Shown: one piece after another, positions 50,742-58,289 of the stretch
Position numbering within the stretch: position 1 is the first letter of the stretch
Layout of the letters: each line of letters opens with the position of its first letter
Assembly: GCA_965116015.1 (NCBI GenBank)
Contig: OZ220477.1
Location: 1,736,001-1,800,000, forward strand
Direction: 5' to 3'
Length of the DNA: 64,000 nucleotides
Source of the DNA: S5-327 sp965116015
GTDB lineage: Bacteria > Chloroflexota > Dehalococcoidia > Lucifugimonadales > Australimonadaceae
Position numbers and translations under genes: made by a program
The notes under the pieces: generated by a model
The model's database searches: none
Told to the model about the DNA's origin: nothing
The model's input: only the letters and a program-made list of their open reading frames with translations

Positions 50742-50747
50742 TATACT
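50742..50747 (+). promoter_or_regulatory. -10 box of a leaderless promoter for the protease gene
   Basis: TATACT at 50742-50747, eight bases before the GTG start of the protease lipoprotein. The transcript would begin at or within a base or two of the start codon, so it is probably leaderless. No clear -35. Confidence 0.45.
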
Positions 50748-50755
50748 CTCCTCTT

Positions 50756-52924
50756 GTGTCGAGCAGCCCGACAACGGCGCAGTGTGCGCCCCAAGATAGC
50801 AACGACGGCAGACGCCAACGCGGCGCCCTTCGCCGGGCGCGCGTCGCGACGCTCGCGCCGGCCCTCCTCATCGCCGCCTTCGCCGCCCTCATCGCATCGT
50901 GCTCCGACCCGCCCCCCGAGCCCGATCTCGACGCGACCATCAGCGCGGCTATGGCGGCCACCGTAGCCGCGAATCAGGCCACGCAAGACGCCGTGGCCGC
51001 AGCCATCGAGGCCACCGCCACCGCCGAGGCGGCCGCCCAGGCAACGATCGACGCCTCCGTCGCCGCAACCATCGCCGCGCAACCTACTCCTACCTCAACC
51101 CCGACGCACACCCCTACCCCACAACCTACCCCCACCCCAACCCCAACGCATACCCCGACTCCGCAGCCTACCCCCACACCCTCCCCAACGCACACCCCTA
51201 CCCCACAACCCACTCCCACCCCAACCCCAACCCCAACGCGCACCCCGACCCCACAACCCACTCCCACCCCAACCCCAACGGCCGCTCCCGCGTCGACAGC
51301 AGGCTTGGCGTCGGTTGTCGAGAGCGTGCGTTCAAGCGTCGTTAGGGTGACGTCCTCCTCAAGCGCAGGATCAGGCGTTATCGTCCAGGCGGACAGCGAC
51401 GGAAGCGCCATCGTCGTCACCAACCACCACGTCGTCGCTGGCGGCGGATCCGCCACCGTTTTCGTCGACGATCTCGCAACCTACTCCGCGGCCATCCTCG
51501 GCTTCGACGCGGCGAAAGATCTCGCAGCCCTTCGCATCTGCTGCTCCCCCAGCTTCCAGGCGGCGACACTGAGCAGCCGGACTACGCTCGCGGACGGCTC
51601 CACCGTCTTCACGATGGGATATCCCCTCGGCGTAGGACGCGCGACCGTCACCAGCGGCATCGTGTCCGGCTCCTGGTTCGACTCAGGGCCTAGCCGGTGG
51701 ATGGTCCAGACCGACGCGGCGATCAACCCCGGCAACAGCGGCGGCCCGCTTTTCGGAATGAACGGCGAAGTCGTCGGCATCAACACATCCGTCGTTCGCG
51801 AAACCCGCGCAGGCAGATCGGTGGAGGGGTTCGGGTTCGCCATCGCCGCATGGACAGTGCAAGCGTCGCTCCCGGGCCTGATCGCCGGCTCAGCGCCGCC
51901 GACGCCAACGTCGACGCCTCGACCCTACTCGACCCCCTCAGCCGGTTTCGGCCCAGTCGACGGCGCGCTCAAGGACGAGCCCGACGGCTTCATCGAAGAA
52001 TTCGAAGCCGGCGTCAACCTCGCGGACTTCAACGCTTCGGCAACCTTCGAGAACCCGTCGAACGCCGAGTGGAACTACGGATTCGTCTTTCGCGCCGGAC
52101 GCAATCGATTCCACGTGGTGGCGGTCAACCAGGAGGGGCGCTGGCATCACTTCGTAAGAGAGCAGGGCGACGGCGCCAACGACGACGTGCTGGGCAGCGG
52201 CTGGGCAGCGTCGTTCGGGACAGGGTCGTTGAACTCCAACGAGATCCGCATCGTCGCCCAGGGCGATGAGGGATGGCTCTTCGTCAACGGAGACTTCGTC
52301 GAGGAGCTCGACCTCAGCCGTGGAGACAGCACAGGCGACGTTGCCGTCATCAACGGCTACTTCCGCCGCGACGATAACGACACTGTAACGGTTCAGTTCC
52401 GCGACTTTACTGTGCATGCGCCGCAGCGCGTCGACGATGCGGGCAATCTCGAGCACAACGCCGGCGACGACCTCATCGAAGCTCAGTATCTCTTCGTAGA
52501 TGCGGCTGACTTCATCGCTCGCGCCGCGTTTACAAACCCCTATTCCTCCTCCGATGGAACATGGGACTACGGGATTATGTTCCGCGACAACCCTAACGCC
52601 AGGAATTACTTCCACGCGGTAACCATCAGCAGCAACGGGAGGTGGGAGTACTTCGTCCGGGAGGGCGGCACAACGCCCGCGCATCGCGAATCAGGCCACG
52701 CATCCATCTCTCACGCCGCAGGCGGAATCAACCAGCTTTCGCTCGTAGCCGTCGGAAACGCCGCTCTGCTCTCCATCAACGGAACGTTCGCCACAGAGCT
52801 CGACCTCAGCCGCGGCTACAGCAAGGGAGACATCAGCGTCGGCGCGGGCTTCTATTCCGGCAACGAGCGCACAGGCTACAGCACAGGCTACGACATCCAA
52901 ATATGGCTGCTGGACGGGAGCTAA
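50756..52924 (+). CDS. HtrA-like trypsin-family serine protease lipoprotein with duplicated C-terminal domain
   Basis: A 722-residue exported protease. The lipobox is in LIAAFAALIASC; residues about 50-108 are Ala-rich helix (AAATVAANQATQDAVAA-like), then a Pro-Thr-His linker of 14-residue repeats (to about 180). The protease domain (about 185-380) has the triad His in VVTNHHVV, Asp in AKDLAALR and Ser in NPGNSGGPLFG. No PDZ domain follows. Two related beta domains come next (about 405-560 and 565-722): compare WNYGFVFRAGRNRFHVVAVN with WDYGIMFRDNPNARNYFHAV and both ending in ELDLSRG. The repeats look like ligand- or wall-binding modules. Confidence 0.85.
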   Translation: MSSSPTTAQCAPQDSNDGRRQRGALRRARVATLAPALLIAAFAALIASCSDPPPEPDLDATISAAMAATVAANQATQDAVAAAIEATATAEAAAQATIDASVAATIAAQPTPTSTPTHTPTPQPTPTPTPTHTPTPQPTPTPSPTHTPTPQPTPTPTPTPTRTPTPQPTPTPTPTAAPASTAGLASVVESVRSSVVRVTSSSSAGSGVIVQADSDGSAIVVTNHHVVAGGGSATVFVDDLATYSAAILGFDAAKDLAALRICCSPSFQAATLSSRTTLADGSTVFTMGYPLGVGRATVTSGIVSGSWFDSGPSRWMVQTDAAINPGNSGGPLFGMNGEVVGINTSVVRETRAGRSVEGFGFAIAAWTVQASLPGLIAGSAPPTPTSTPRPYSTPSAGFGPVDGALKDEPDGFIEEFEAGVNLADFNASATFENPSNAEWNYGFVFRAGRNRFHVVAVNQEGRWHHFVREQGDGANDDVLGSGWAASFGTGSLNSNEIRIVAQGDEGWLFVNGDFVEELDLSRGDSTGDVAVINGYFRRDDNDTVTVQFRDFTVHAPQRVDDAGNLEHNAGDDLIEAQYLFVDAADFIARAAFTNPYSSSDGTWDYGIMFRDNPNARNYFHAVTISSNGRWEYFVREGGTTPAHRESGHASISHAAGGINQLSLVAVGNAALLSINGTFATELDLSRGYSKGDISVGAGFYSGNERTGYSTGYDIQIWLLDGS
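51104..51277 (+). repeat. Tandem 42-base repeats coding a Pro-Thr linker
   Basis: Repeats beginning ACGCAYACCCC at 51104, 51146 and 51188, with a fourth, slightly longer-spaced copy near 51236. Each encodes about 14 residues of the type THTPTPQPTPTPTP. Confidence 0.8.
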
Positions 52925-52988
52925 CCTCGACGACCATCCACCTCCCCCGTCTCGCGCGGCGGAGGGCAAAACCCGCCCTGCGCTCGCG

Positions 52989-53017
52989 TTGACGCGCGCC
53001 AGCCGCGCTCCTAGAAT
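52989..53017 (+). promoter_or_regulatory. Promoter of the potassium-uptake operon
   Basis: TTGACG at 52989-52994 and TAGAAT at 53012-53017 with 17 bases between, close to the sigma-70 consensus. Predicted start of transcription about 53024, 26 bases before the first ATG. Confidence 0.65.
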
Positions 53018-53049
53018 TCAACTCCGCCATCGGCCCTGCGCCCCGCGCG

Positions 53050-54597
53050 ATGGGACGCGCCGCAGCAGAACGGAGCCGTGTCCGACCAGACGCTCCCCCT
53101 CTCTATAGCCCCCTGTACGCCCGTCAGCGCCGCGCTATGAGAAACAACGGTCAGCGCGTCCGGCTAGGCGATCGCGTAGTCCGTCGGCCGCGCCAGCGCG
53201 AGACGGCTCCCGTGCGCATACGCTTCCGCGCCCCCCGCCGGCGCGTGAACCTCCCCACATCGCTCTCTGCGCTCCTCACGCTCACCATCGGATTCGCCAG
53301 CCTGATCCTCATCGGAACCGCGCTGCTGATGATTCCGGCGGCGAGCGCCGGCCCCAGCGGCGCCCCCTTCGTCGACGCGCTGTTCACCGCCACATCAGCC
53401 GTATGCGTCACCGGCCTCGTCGTCGTATCGAGCGCGGACTACTGGAGCGGGTTCGGCCAGGCTGTGCTCGCCGGCCTCATGTTCGTCGGCGGAATCGGCA
53501 TCATGACAGCGGGAACGTTCATCCTGCTGGCGTTGGGAAAGCGCATCTCGCTCAATCGACGGCTCATCATCCGCGAGGCGCAGGGCGGCGTGTCGATCGG
53601 CAACGCCGTGCAGGTGGGACGCTACGTCGTGCTCTTCGCCATAGGCGCGCAGGCAGTTACCTTCGGCGTGCTCTTCGCCCGGCTCATCTTCAAATATCCA
53701 GCGTCGGAGGCGTTCTGGCAAAGCCTCTTCCATGCCGTGTCCGCCTTCAACAACGCGGGGTTCGCCATCTTCCCCGATTCCAGCAGCCTATCGGCGTTCC
53801 AATCCGACCCCATCGTCCTCTGGGCGATCGGCGTCAGCATCCTGCTCGGAGCGCTCAGCTTCCCCGTAGTCAACGAGCTCGCCCGGCGCAAGAGCCTGAA
53901 TCGATGGTCGCTCGACACCCGCCTCGTGCTGCTCGGCACGGCGGGACTCTGGGTCATCGGCGCAGTCGCGATGCTCGTGTTCGAGCTCAGCAACGAGGCC
54001 ACCCTCGGCGGAATGTCGCTCCCCGACAAGCTAAGCAACGGGGCGTTCCAGGCTATGACGGCGCGCACCGCGGGATTTCAGTCCGTAGATTTCGCCAGCA
54101 CGCGGATGGGAACCGACTTCCTGTTTATGATCCTGATGTTCGTCGGAGGAGCGTCGGGCTCCGTGGCGGGAGGCATAAAGGTCAACACCGCGATGGCGCT
54201 CGTGATCGCGACGCTCGCCGCGTTGCGCGGACGCCCTCGAGCCGAGGTCCTCCGCAGAGAGATCCCCCACGCGCAGGTGCTGCGAGCGCTCGCCCTGACG
54301 ATGCTCATGCTCACGCTCCTGGCGTTCTTCATGACCGTGCTCAGCTTCACCGAACGCGCCAGCCTGGACTCCGGAGCCTTCGCGTTCGCCGACGTGATGT
54401 TCGAAACGGTCTCCGCCGCGGGAACAGTCGGGCTCTCGCGCGGCATCACCTCCGACCTGTCGGAGGCGGGCAAGGTCGTCATCACGCTCGCGATGTACGC
54501 GGGGAGGCTCGGACCGCTCACGATAGGAATGGGATTGGCGCTGCGCGAGCGGCGCGCCGTTTACCGCTACGCCCAGGAACGCGTTACAATCGGCTGA
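53050..54597 (+). CDS. trkH: TrkH/KtrB-family potassium transporter
   Basis: A 515-residue membrane protein with four repeated pore units. Pore-loop glycine motifs are seen as TATSAVCVTGL, SAFNNAGFAIFP, MTARTAGFQSVDF and VSAAGTVGLSRG. It moves K+ through the membrane with regulation by TrkA/KtrA RCK proteins, encoded just downstream. The first 60 residues are basic and not conserved; an ATG at 53137 would give 486 residues and is nearly as likely. Neither start has a Shine-Dalgarno sequence. The operon is trkH-trkA-usp-trkA(N)-trkA. Confidence 0.92.
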   Translation: MGRAAAERSRVRPDAPPLYSPLYARQRRAMRNNGQRVRLGDRVVRRPRQRETAPVRIRFRAPRRRVNLPTSLSALLTLTIGFASLILIGTALLMIPAASAGPSGAPFVDALFTATSAVCVTGLVVVSSADYWSGFGQAVLAGLMFVGGIGIMTAGTFILLALGKRISLNRRLIIREAQGGVSIGNAVQVGRYVVLFAIGAQAVTFGVLFARLIFKYPASEAFWQSLFHAVSAFNNAGFAIFPDSSSLSAFQSDPIVLWAIGVSILLGALSFPVVNELARRKSLNRWSLDTRLVLLGTAGLWVIGAVAMLVFELSNEATLGGMSLPDKLSNGAFQAMTARTAGFQSVDFASTRMGTDFLFMILMFVGGASGSVAGGIKVNTAMALVIATLAALRGRPRAEVLRREIPHAQVLRALALTMLMLTLLAFFMTVLSFTERASLDSGAFAFADVMFETVSAAGTVGLSRGITSDLSEAGKVVITLAMYAGRLGPLTIGMGLALRERRAVYRYAQERVTIG

Positions 54598-54633
54598 CGC
54601 CGCACGCGGGCTGAGCAGCCCGGCAGGGGGGCA

Positions 54634-55299
54634 ATGGCCCATCAAGTAGCAGTGTTCGGAATGGGGAGATTCGGCGTCGCGCTCGCCCACGAACTCTATC
54701 GCATCGGCCACGACGTGCTCGTGGTCGAACGCGACGAAGCCCTCGCCCAGATGATGATGGGCCAGGTAACCTACGCCGTAACCGGCGATGCAACCTCGAT
54801 GGAATTCCTCGAAGAGATCGGCATCCGCAATATGGATAGCGCCGTCATCGCCATCGGCTCCGACATCCAATCCAGTGTGCTCACCACCGTGCTCTTGAAG
54901 CGCACTTTCGCGATCCCGCACGTCGTCGCTCGAGCGACGAACGAACTGCACGGCAAAACCCTCGAGGCAGTCGGCGCCGACCGCGTCGTGTACCCCGAGC
55001 AGGAAACCGGCATTCGAACCGCCCGAAACCTGTTCCAGCGCGACGTGCTCGAGCATATGGAGCTCACGCGCGAGTTCGGCTTCAGCAAGATCAACGTGCC
55101 GCGCGAGATGATCGGCCTGACGCTCGAGCGCGCAGGGCTCAGCACTTCCCGCGACAGGTACGGCGCAGCCGTCATCGCCATCCGGCGCGGCAGAGAGCCA
55201 ATCCTCTCCCCATCCAAGGACGAGTCCCTGCAAGCGGGAGACCAACTCGTCGTCGCCGGGCCGGAGAGCACGCTCGAGCGCCTCGGCGATCCCCGATGA
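54634..55299 (+). CDS. TrkA/KtrA-family potassium channel regulator, copy 1
   Basis: A 221-residue RCK protein. An amino-terminal Rossmann NAD-binding domain (AVFGMGRFGVALAHELYRIG, the acidic residue in VLVVERDE, YAVTGDATSME) and a carboxyl TrkA-C domain (about 145-221: ATIAIRRGREPILSPSKD-like AVIAIRRGREPI, LQAGDQLVVAG). It gates the TrkH/KtrB pore in response to nucleotides. Its stop overlaps the Usp start by four bases (ATGA). Confidence 0.93.
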   Translation: MAHQVAVFGMGRFGVALAHELYRIGHDVLVVERDEALAQMMMGQVTYAVTGDATSMEFLEEIGIRNMDSAVIAIGSDIQSSVLTTVLLKRTFAIPHVVARATNELHGKTLEAVGADRVVYPEQETGIRTARNLFQRDVLEHMELTREFGFSKINVPREMIGLTLERAGLSTSRDRYGAAVIAIRRGREPILSPSKDESLQAGDQLVVAGPESTLERLGDPR

Positions 55300-55742
55300 A
55301 CAGCGTTCGCAACGTCCTCGCCGTCGTCGACGGCTCCCCCCAGGACGAAACCATCGTCTCCATCGCCTGCGACCTGACGCGCCACTCCCGCGGCTCCGTG
55401 TGGCTCCTCTACGTCATCGACGTCCCCCGACGGATGCCCGTCGACGCCGAGATTCCGGAAGAAACCGCCCGCGGAGAGCAGATCCTCCAGCGGATGGAAC
55501 GGCTCGGCAAACAACTCAAATGCCGCGTCGAGGGCGACCTCCTCCAGGCCCGCGAGATCGGCGCCGCCATCGTGCGCGAGGCCATCGACCGCAACGCCGA
55601 CTCCATCATCATCGGCATTCCCTATATGGAGCGCTACGGCAGCCCAACCCTGGGCGACACCGCCCCGTACCTGATGCGCTACAGCCCCTGCGCCGTCATC
55701 GTGCATCGCGGCCCCCAGCCTCCCCCGGAGACTGCCCCGTGA
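55296..55742 (+). CDS. Universal stress protein (UspA family)
   Basis: A 148-residue UspA domain. NVLAVVDGSPQDETIVSIA at the amino end, then QAREIGAAIVREAIDRNADS, IIIGIPYMERYGSPTLGDTA and PCAVIVH match the family; the ATP-binding G-x2-G-x9-G-S/T motif is not plain (GIPYMERYGSPTLG). It is inside the K+ operon with four-base overlaps on both sides. Usp domains can bind ATP or c-di-AMP and control potassium transport proteins, so a regulatory part in this system is likely but inferred. Confidence 0.85.
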   Translation: MNSVRNVLAVVDGSPQDETIVSIACDLTRHSRGSVWLLYVIDVPRRMPVDAEIPEETARGEQILQRMERLGKQLKCRVEGDLLQAREIGAAIVREAIDRNADSIIIGIPYMERYGSPTLGDTAPYLMRYSPCAVIVHRGPQPPPETAP

Positions 55743-56140
55743 GCCGCGTGATGATCATCGGTTGCGGACGCCTCGGGGCAACGCTCGCCAACGTCCTGCT
55801 CGATCGCGGCGACGCCGTCGTCATCCTCGACACCAACCCCGAGAACTTCCGGCGCCTCCGACCCCGTCCGACGCTCTCTATGTTCGTGGGCGACGGCAGC
55901 ACGCACGAAACTCTCCGTCGCGCCGGCGTCGAAACCTCCGAAACGTTCGTCGCCGTAACCGGCCAGGACACCACCAACGCCCTCTCCGCCCAGCTCGCCC
56001 AGATATCCTTCGGCGTCCAAAGCGTGATCTGCCGCGTGAACGACCCTATCCGCAGCGTGATGTACGAGCAACTGGGACTGAAAACCATCAGCCCCACCGA
56101 AAAGCTCGCGAGCCTCGCGTTCGATGCAATGGGATACTAG
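55739..56140 (+). CDS. TrkA-N domain-only protein
   Basis: A 133-residue protein with only the NAD-binding Rossmann half: VMIIGCGRLGATLANVLLDR, VVILDTNPENF, MFVGDGSTHETL, and ending after PTEKLASLAFDAMGY, with no TrkA-C. It starts at a GTG whose last bases overlap the Usp stop (GTGA). It ends three bases before the next trkA. Such single-domain RCK proteins may pair with two-domain ones in the gating ring. Confidence 0.87.
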   Translation: MSRVMIIGCGRLGATLANVLLDRGDAVVILDTNPENFRRLRPRPTLSMFVGDGSTHETLRRAGVETSETFVAVTGQDTTNALSAQLAQISFGVQSVICRVNDPIRSVMYEQLGLKTISPTEKLASLAFDAMGY

Positions 56141-56143
56141 CCG

Positions 56144-56806
56144 ATGTACGTGATCGTCGTAGGCGCGGGCAAAATCGGGTTTTACCTCACGCGAGCCCTC
56201 CTCTCCGTCGGCCACGAAGTCACGCTCATCGAACGCGACGCCCGGGAGAGCGCGGCCGCCTCTGAAGAGTTCGGGTCAATCGTCATCACCAGCGACGGCA
56301 CCGAGCCCGCAGTGCTCCACGACGCCGGAGCCGCCCGCTCCGATATGTTCATCTCCACCACCGGGTCGGACGCGACGAACCTCGTCGCCTGCCAGGTCGC
56401 CAAGTTCTCGTTCCGCGCATCCAAGACGATGGCCGTCGTGACCGACCCCGACCACGTCCCCCTCTTCCGCCAGCTAGGCGTAGACGTAACTATCAGCACG
56501 ACAGACCTCATCCTCTCGCACGTGCAAGAGGAGCTCGCGGGCGGGTCGTTCGTTCACCTCCTCTCACTCCAGAAAGGAACAAACGGCATCGTCTCCATAC
56601 GCGTCCCGCCAGGTTCGCCGGTCATCGGAAGCCCCATCTCGCGCATCGAACTGCCGCCAGGAGCGCTCATCGCCGGCATCATCACCACCGACGGCGTGCA
56701 AGCGGCAACCTCCAACGCCGAACTCTCCGTCAACGATGAAATCGTCGCCATCACGCCCCCCGAAAAAGAGGCGCAGCTATGGCAAATGCTCACAGGCGGA
56801 CCCTAA
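56144..56806 (+). CDS. TrkA/KtrA-family potassium channel regulator, copy 2
   Basis: A 220-residue two-domain RCK protein: VIVVGAGKIGFYLTRALL (Rossmann), VTLIERDARESA, IVITSDGTEPAVLHDAG, then a TrkA-C part with GSPVIGSPISRIELPPGALI and LSVNDEIVAITPPEKE. It is the last K+ gene, with pheA starting three bases after its stop. Together with copy 1 and the short TrkA-N protein, it provides three RCK units for one visible pore protein. Confidence 0.93.
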   Translation: MYVIVVGAGKIGFYLTRALLSVGHEVTLIERDARESAAASEEFGSIVITSDGTEPAVLHDAGAARSDMFISTTGSDATNLVACQVAKFSFRASKTMAVVTDPDHVPLFRQLGVDVTISTTDLILSHVQEELAGGSFVHLLSLQKGTNGIVSIRVPPGSPVIGSPISRIELPPGALIAGIITTDGVQAATSNAELSVNDEIVAITPPEKEAQLWQMLTGGP

Positions 56807-56808
56807 CC

Positions 56809-57957
56809 GTGCGCATCGCCTACCTGGGCCCCCCAGGAACTTTCTCCGAGCACGCCGCCCTCGACTACGCCCACGGCGCCGAACTCGTCCCCTTCCCCTC
56901 CATCACCGCCGCCGCCCTCTCCGTCCTTACCTGCGAAGCCGACGAGGCCGTCTGCCCCATCGAGAACAGCCTCCAGGGCGCCGTCACCGACACCCTCGAC
57001 GCGCTCTTGCACCGCGACGGCTTGCGCATCCGCAGAGAGCTCGCCCTCGACATCGTGCACGACCTCATGGTCAAGCCGGGAACCGTCCTCGCCGCAGTCG
57101 AGCGCGTCTACTCCCACCCCCAGGCGCTCAGTCAGTGCCGAACCTATCTCGAAGCGCACCTGCCGAACGCCGAGCTCGCAGCCGCCCTCAGCACCGCCGC
57201 CGCTGTCGAGCAGGCTATGGCCTCCGACAAACCCGCCGCGGCGATCGCCCCCAGCAGGGCCGCGGAACTCTACGGCGCGCAGACCCTCGCTTGGGGAATC
57301 CAGGACGACAACGCCAACGTAACCCGCTTCATCGTCCTCGCCACAGAAGACCACCCCCCCACCGGCAACGACCTCACCTCAATGGCGATGGCGTTCTCCA
57401 ACGACCGCCCAGGTCAGCTCTTCTCCGTGCTCCGCGAATTCGCCGAGCGCAACATCAACCTCACCAAGATCGAATCACGCCCCACCCGCCTCGGCCTCGG
57501 AAAGTACTACTTCCTCGTCGACATCGAAGGACACCGCGCCGACCCTGCAGTCGCGCAAGCGCTCGAGCAGGTGCGCAGCCAGGCGTCGCTGCTCAAAGTG
57601 TTCGGCTCGTTCCCGCGTCTAACGATTACGCCCTACCTTGCGACGCTCGTGCGCGAGAGCGCGGGGCTGCGCGGATACCGCTCCCGCGAGCGCGTGATGC
57701 TCCCCGGCGTCGAGGCGGATATCGTGCTGCAGGGAGCCAGCGGAGACATCGGCGTTGCAGTGCGCGCATCGTCGTCGACTGCCGGAACGCGATCCATCGC
57801 GGCGTCGTTCCGCAGCGCCGGACTCAACCGCGCCATCTTCGCCTTCGCCGATCCGGCAGTCGCCCGAAAGGCCGCGGAAGAAGCGCGGGAGTGGCCGGAA
57901 GAGCTGGCCGCGTTCGCCGCTTTCGCAGCGGCGGAACGCATCGGCGAACTACTCTAG
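56809..57957 (+). CDS. pheA: Prephenate dehydratase with ACT domain and extra C-terminal domain
   Basis: Makes phenylpyruvate for phenylalanine synthesis. From a GTG at 56809 it has 382 residues, about 100 more than usual. The catalytic part (1-180) has IAYLGPPGTFSEHAALD, CPIENSLQGAVTDTLD and the TRF motif in NVTRFIVLA; the ACT domain (about 190-270) has RPGQLFSVLREFAERNINLT and the Phe-binding ESRPTRLGLGKYYF. The last 110 residues (from about 275: LRGYRSRERVMLPGVEADIV and so on) are not recognised. An ATG at 56779 overlaps trkA and is less likely. The stop shares a CTAG with the convergent giant gene. Confidence 0.92.
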   Translation: MRIAYLGPPGTFSEHAALDYAHGAELVPFPSITAAALSVLTCEADEAVCPIENSLQGAVTDTLDALLHRDGLRIRRELALDIVHDLMVKPGTVLAAVERVYSHPQALSQCRTYLEAHLPNAELAAALSTAAAVEQAMASDKPAAAIAPSRAAELYGAQTLAWGIQDDNANVTRFIVLATEDHPPTGNDLTSMAMAFSNDRPGQLFSVLREFAERNINLTKIESRPTRLGLGKYYFLVDIEGHRADPAVAQALEQVRSQASLLKVFGSFPRLTITPYLATLVRESAGLRGYRSRERVMLPGVEADIVLQGASGDIGVAVRASSSTAGTRSIAASFRSAGLNRAIFAFADPAVARKAAEEAREWPEELAAFAAFAAAERIGELL

Positions 57958-58289
57958 CGCCGCCCGCTCCCGTCCTTGCGGCCTCGACCCCCGTCGTCGT
58001 TCCTCTTGCGCCCGCGTAGGCCTCCGATAAACCCGGAGATGAACCCCAGCGCATTGCCAGCAGCAGACGTGAACGTGCGCCCCTCCGACAACGGCGCCGT
58101 CACATTCTCAACCACCGACTCCGTAATCTTGCTCACGTTCTCTGCCGATTTCGTCAGCGACCGCAGGAGATCGCGCACAGCCCTGTAGAGCGAGAACGCA
58201 ACCACAGTGAGAACTATGGTGAGCGCGAGACCCGCCACAAGGTAGATGCTGAGCAGAATATCGCGTATATCTTGAAGTGTCCCGTCCAT
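57954..58289 (-). CDS. Possible separate product from internal start: single-helix membrane protein
   Basis: The last 111 codons of the giant gene start with an ATG (58289) five bases after GGAG, and encode a protein with one transmembrane helix (about residues 12-32: LSIYLVAGLALTIVLTVVAF) and an amphipathic tail (SAENVSKITESVVENVTAPL) with a basic end. This looks like the small stand-alone proteins found in related bacteria. It may be made on its own, or only as the tail of the fusion; sequence cannot decide. Confidence 0.4.
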   Translation of the reverse strand: MDGTLQDIRDILLSIYLVAGLALTIVLTVVAFSLYRAVRDLLRSLTKSAENVSKITESVVENVTAPLSEGRTFTSAAGNALGFISGFIGGLRGRKRNDDGGRGRKDGSGRR

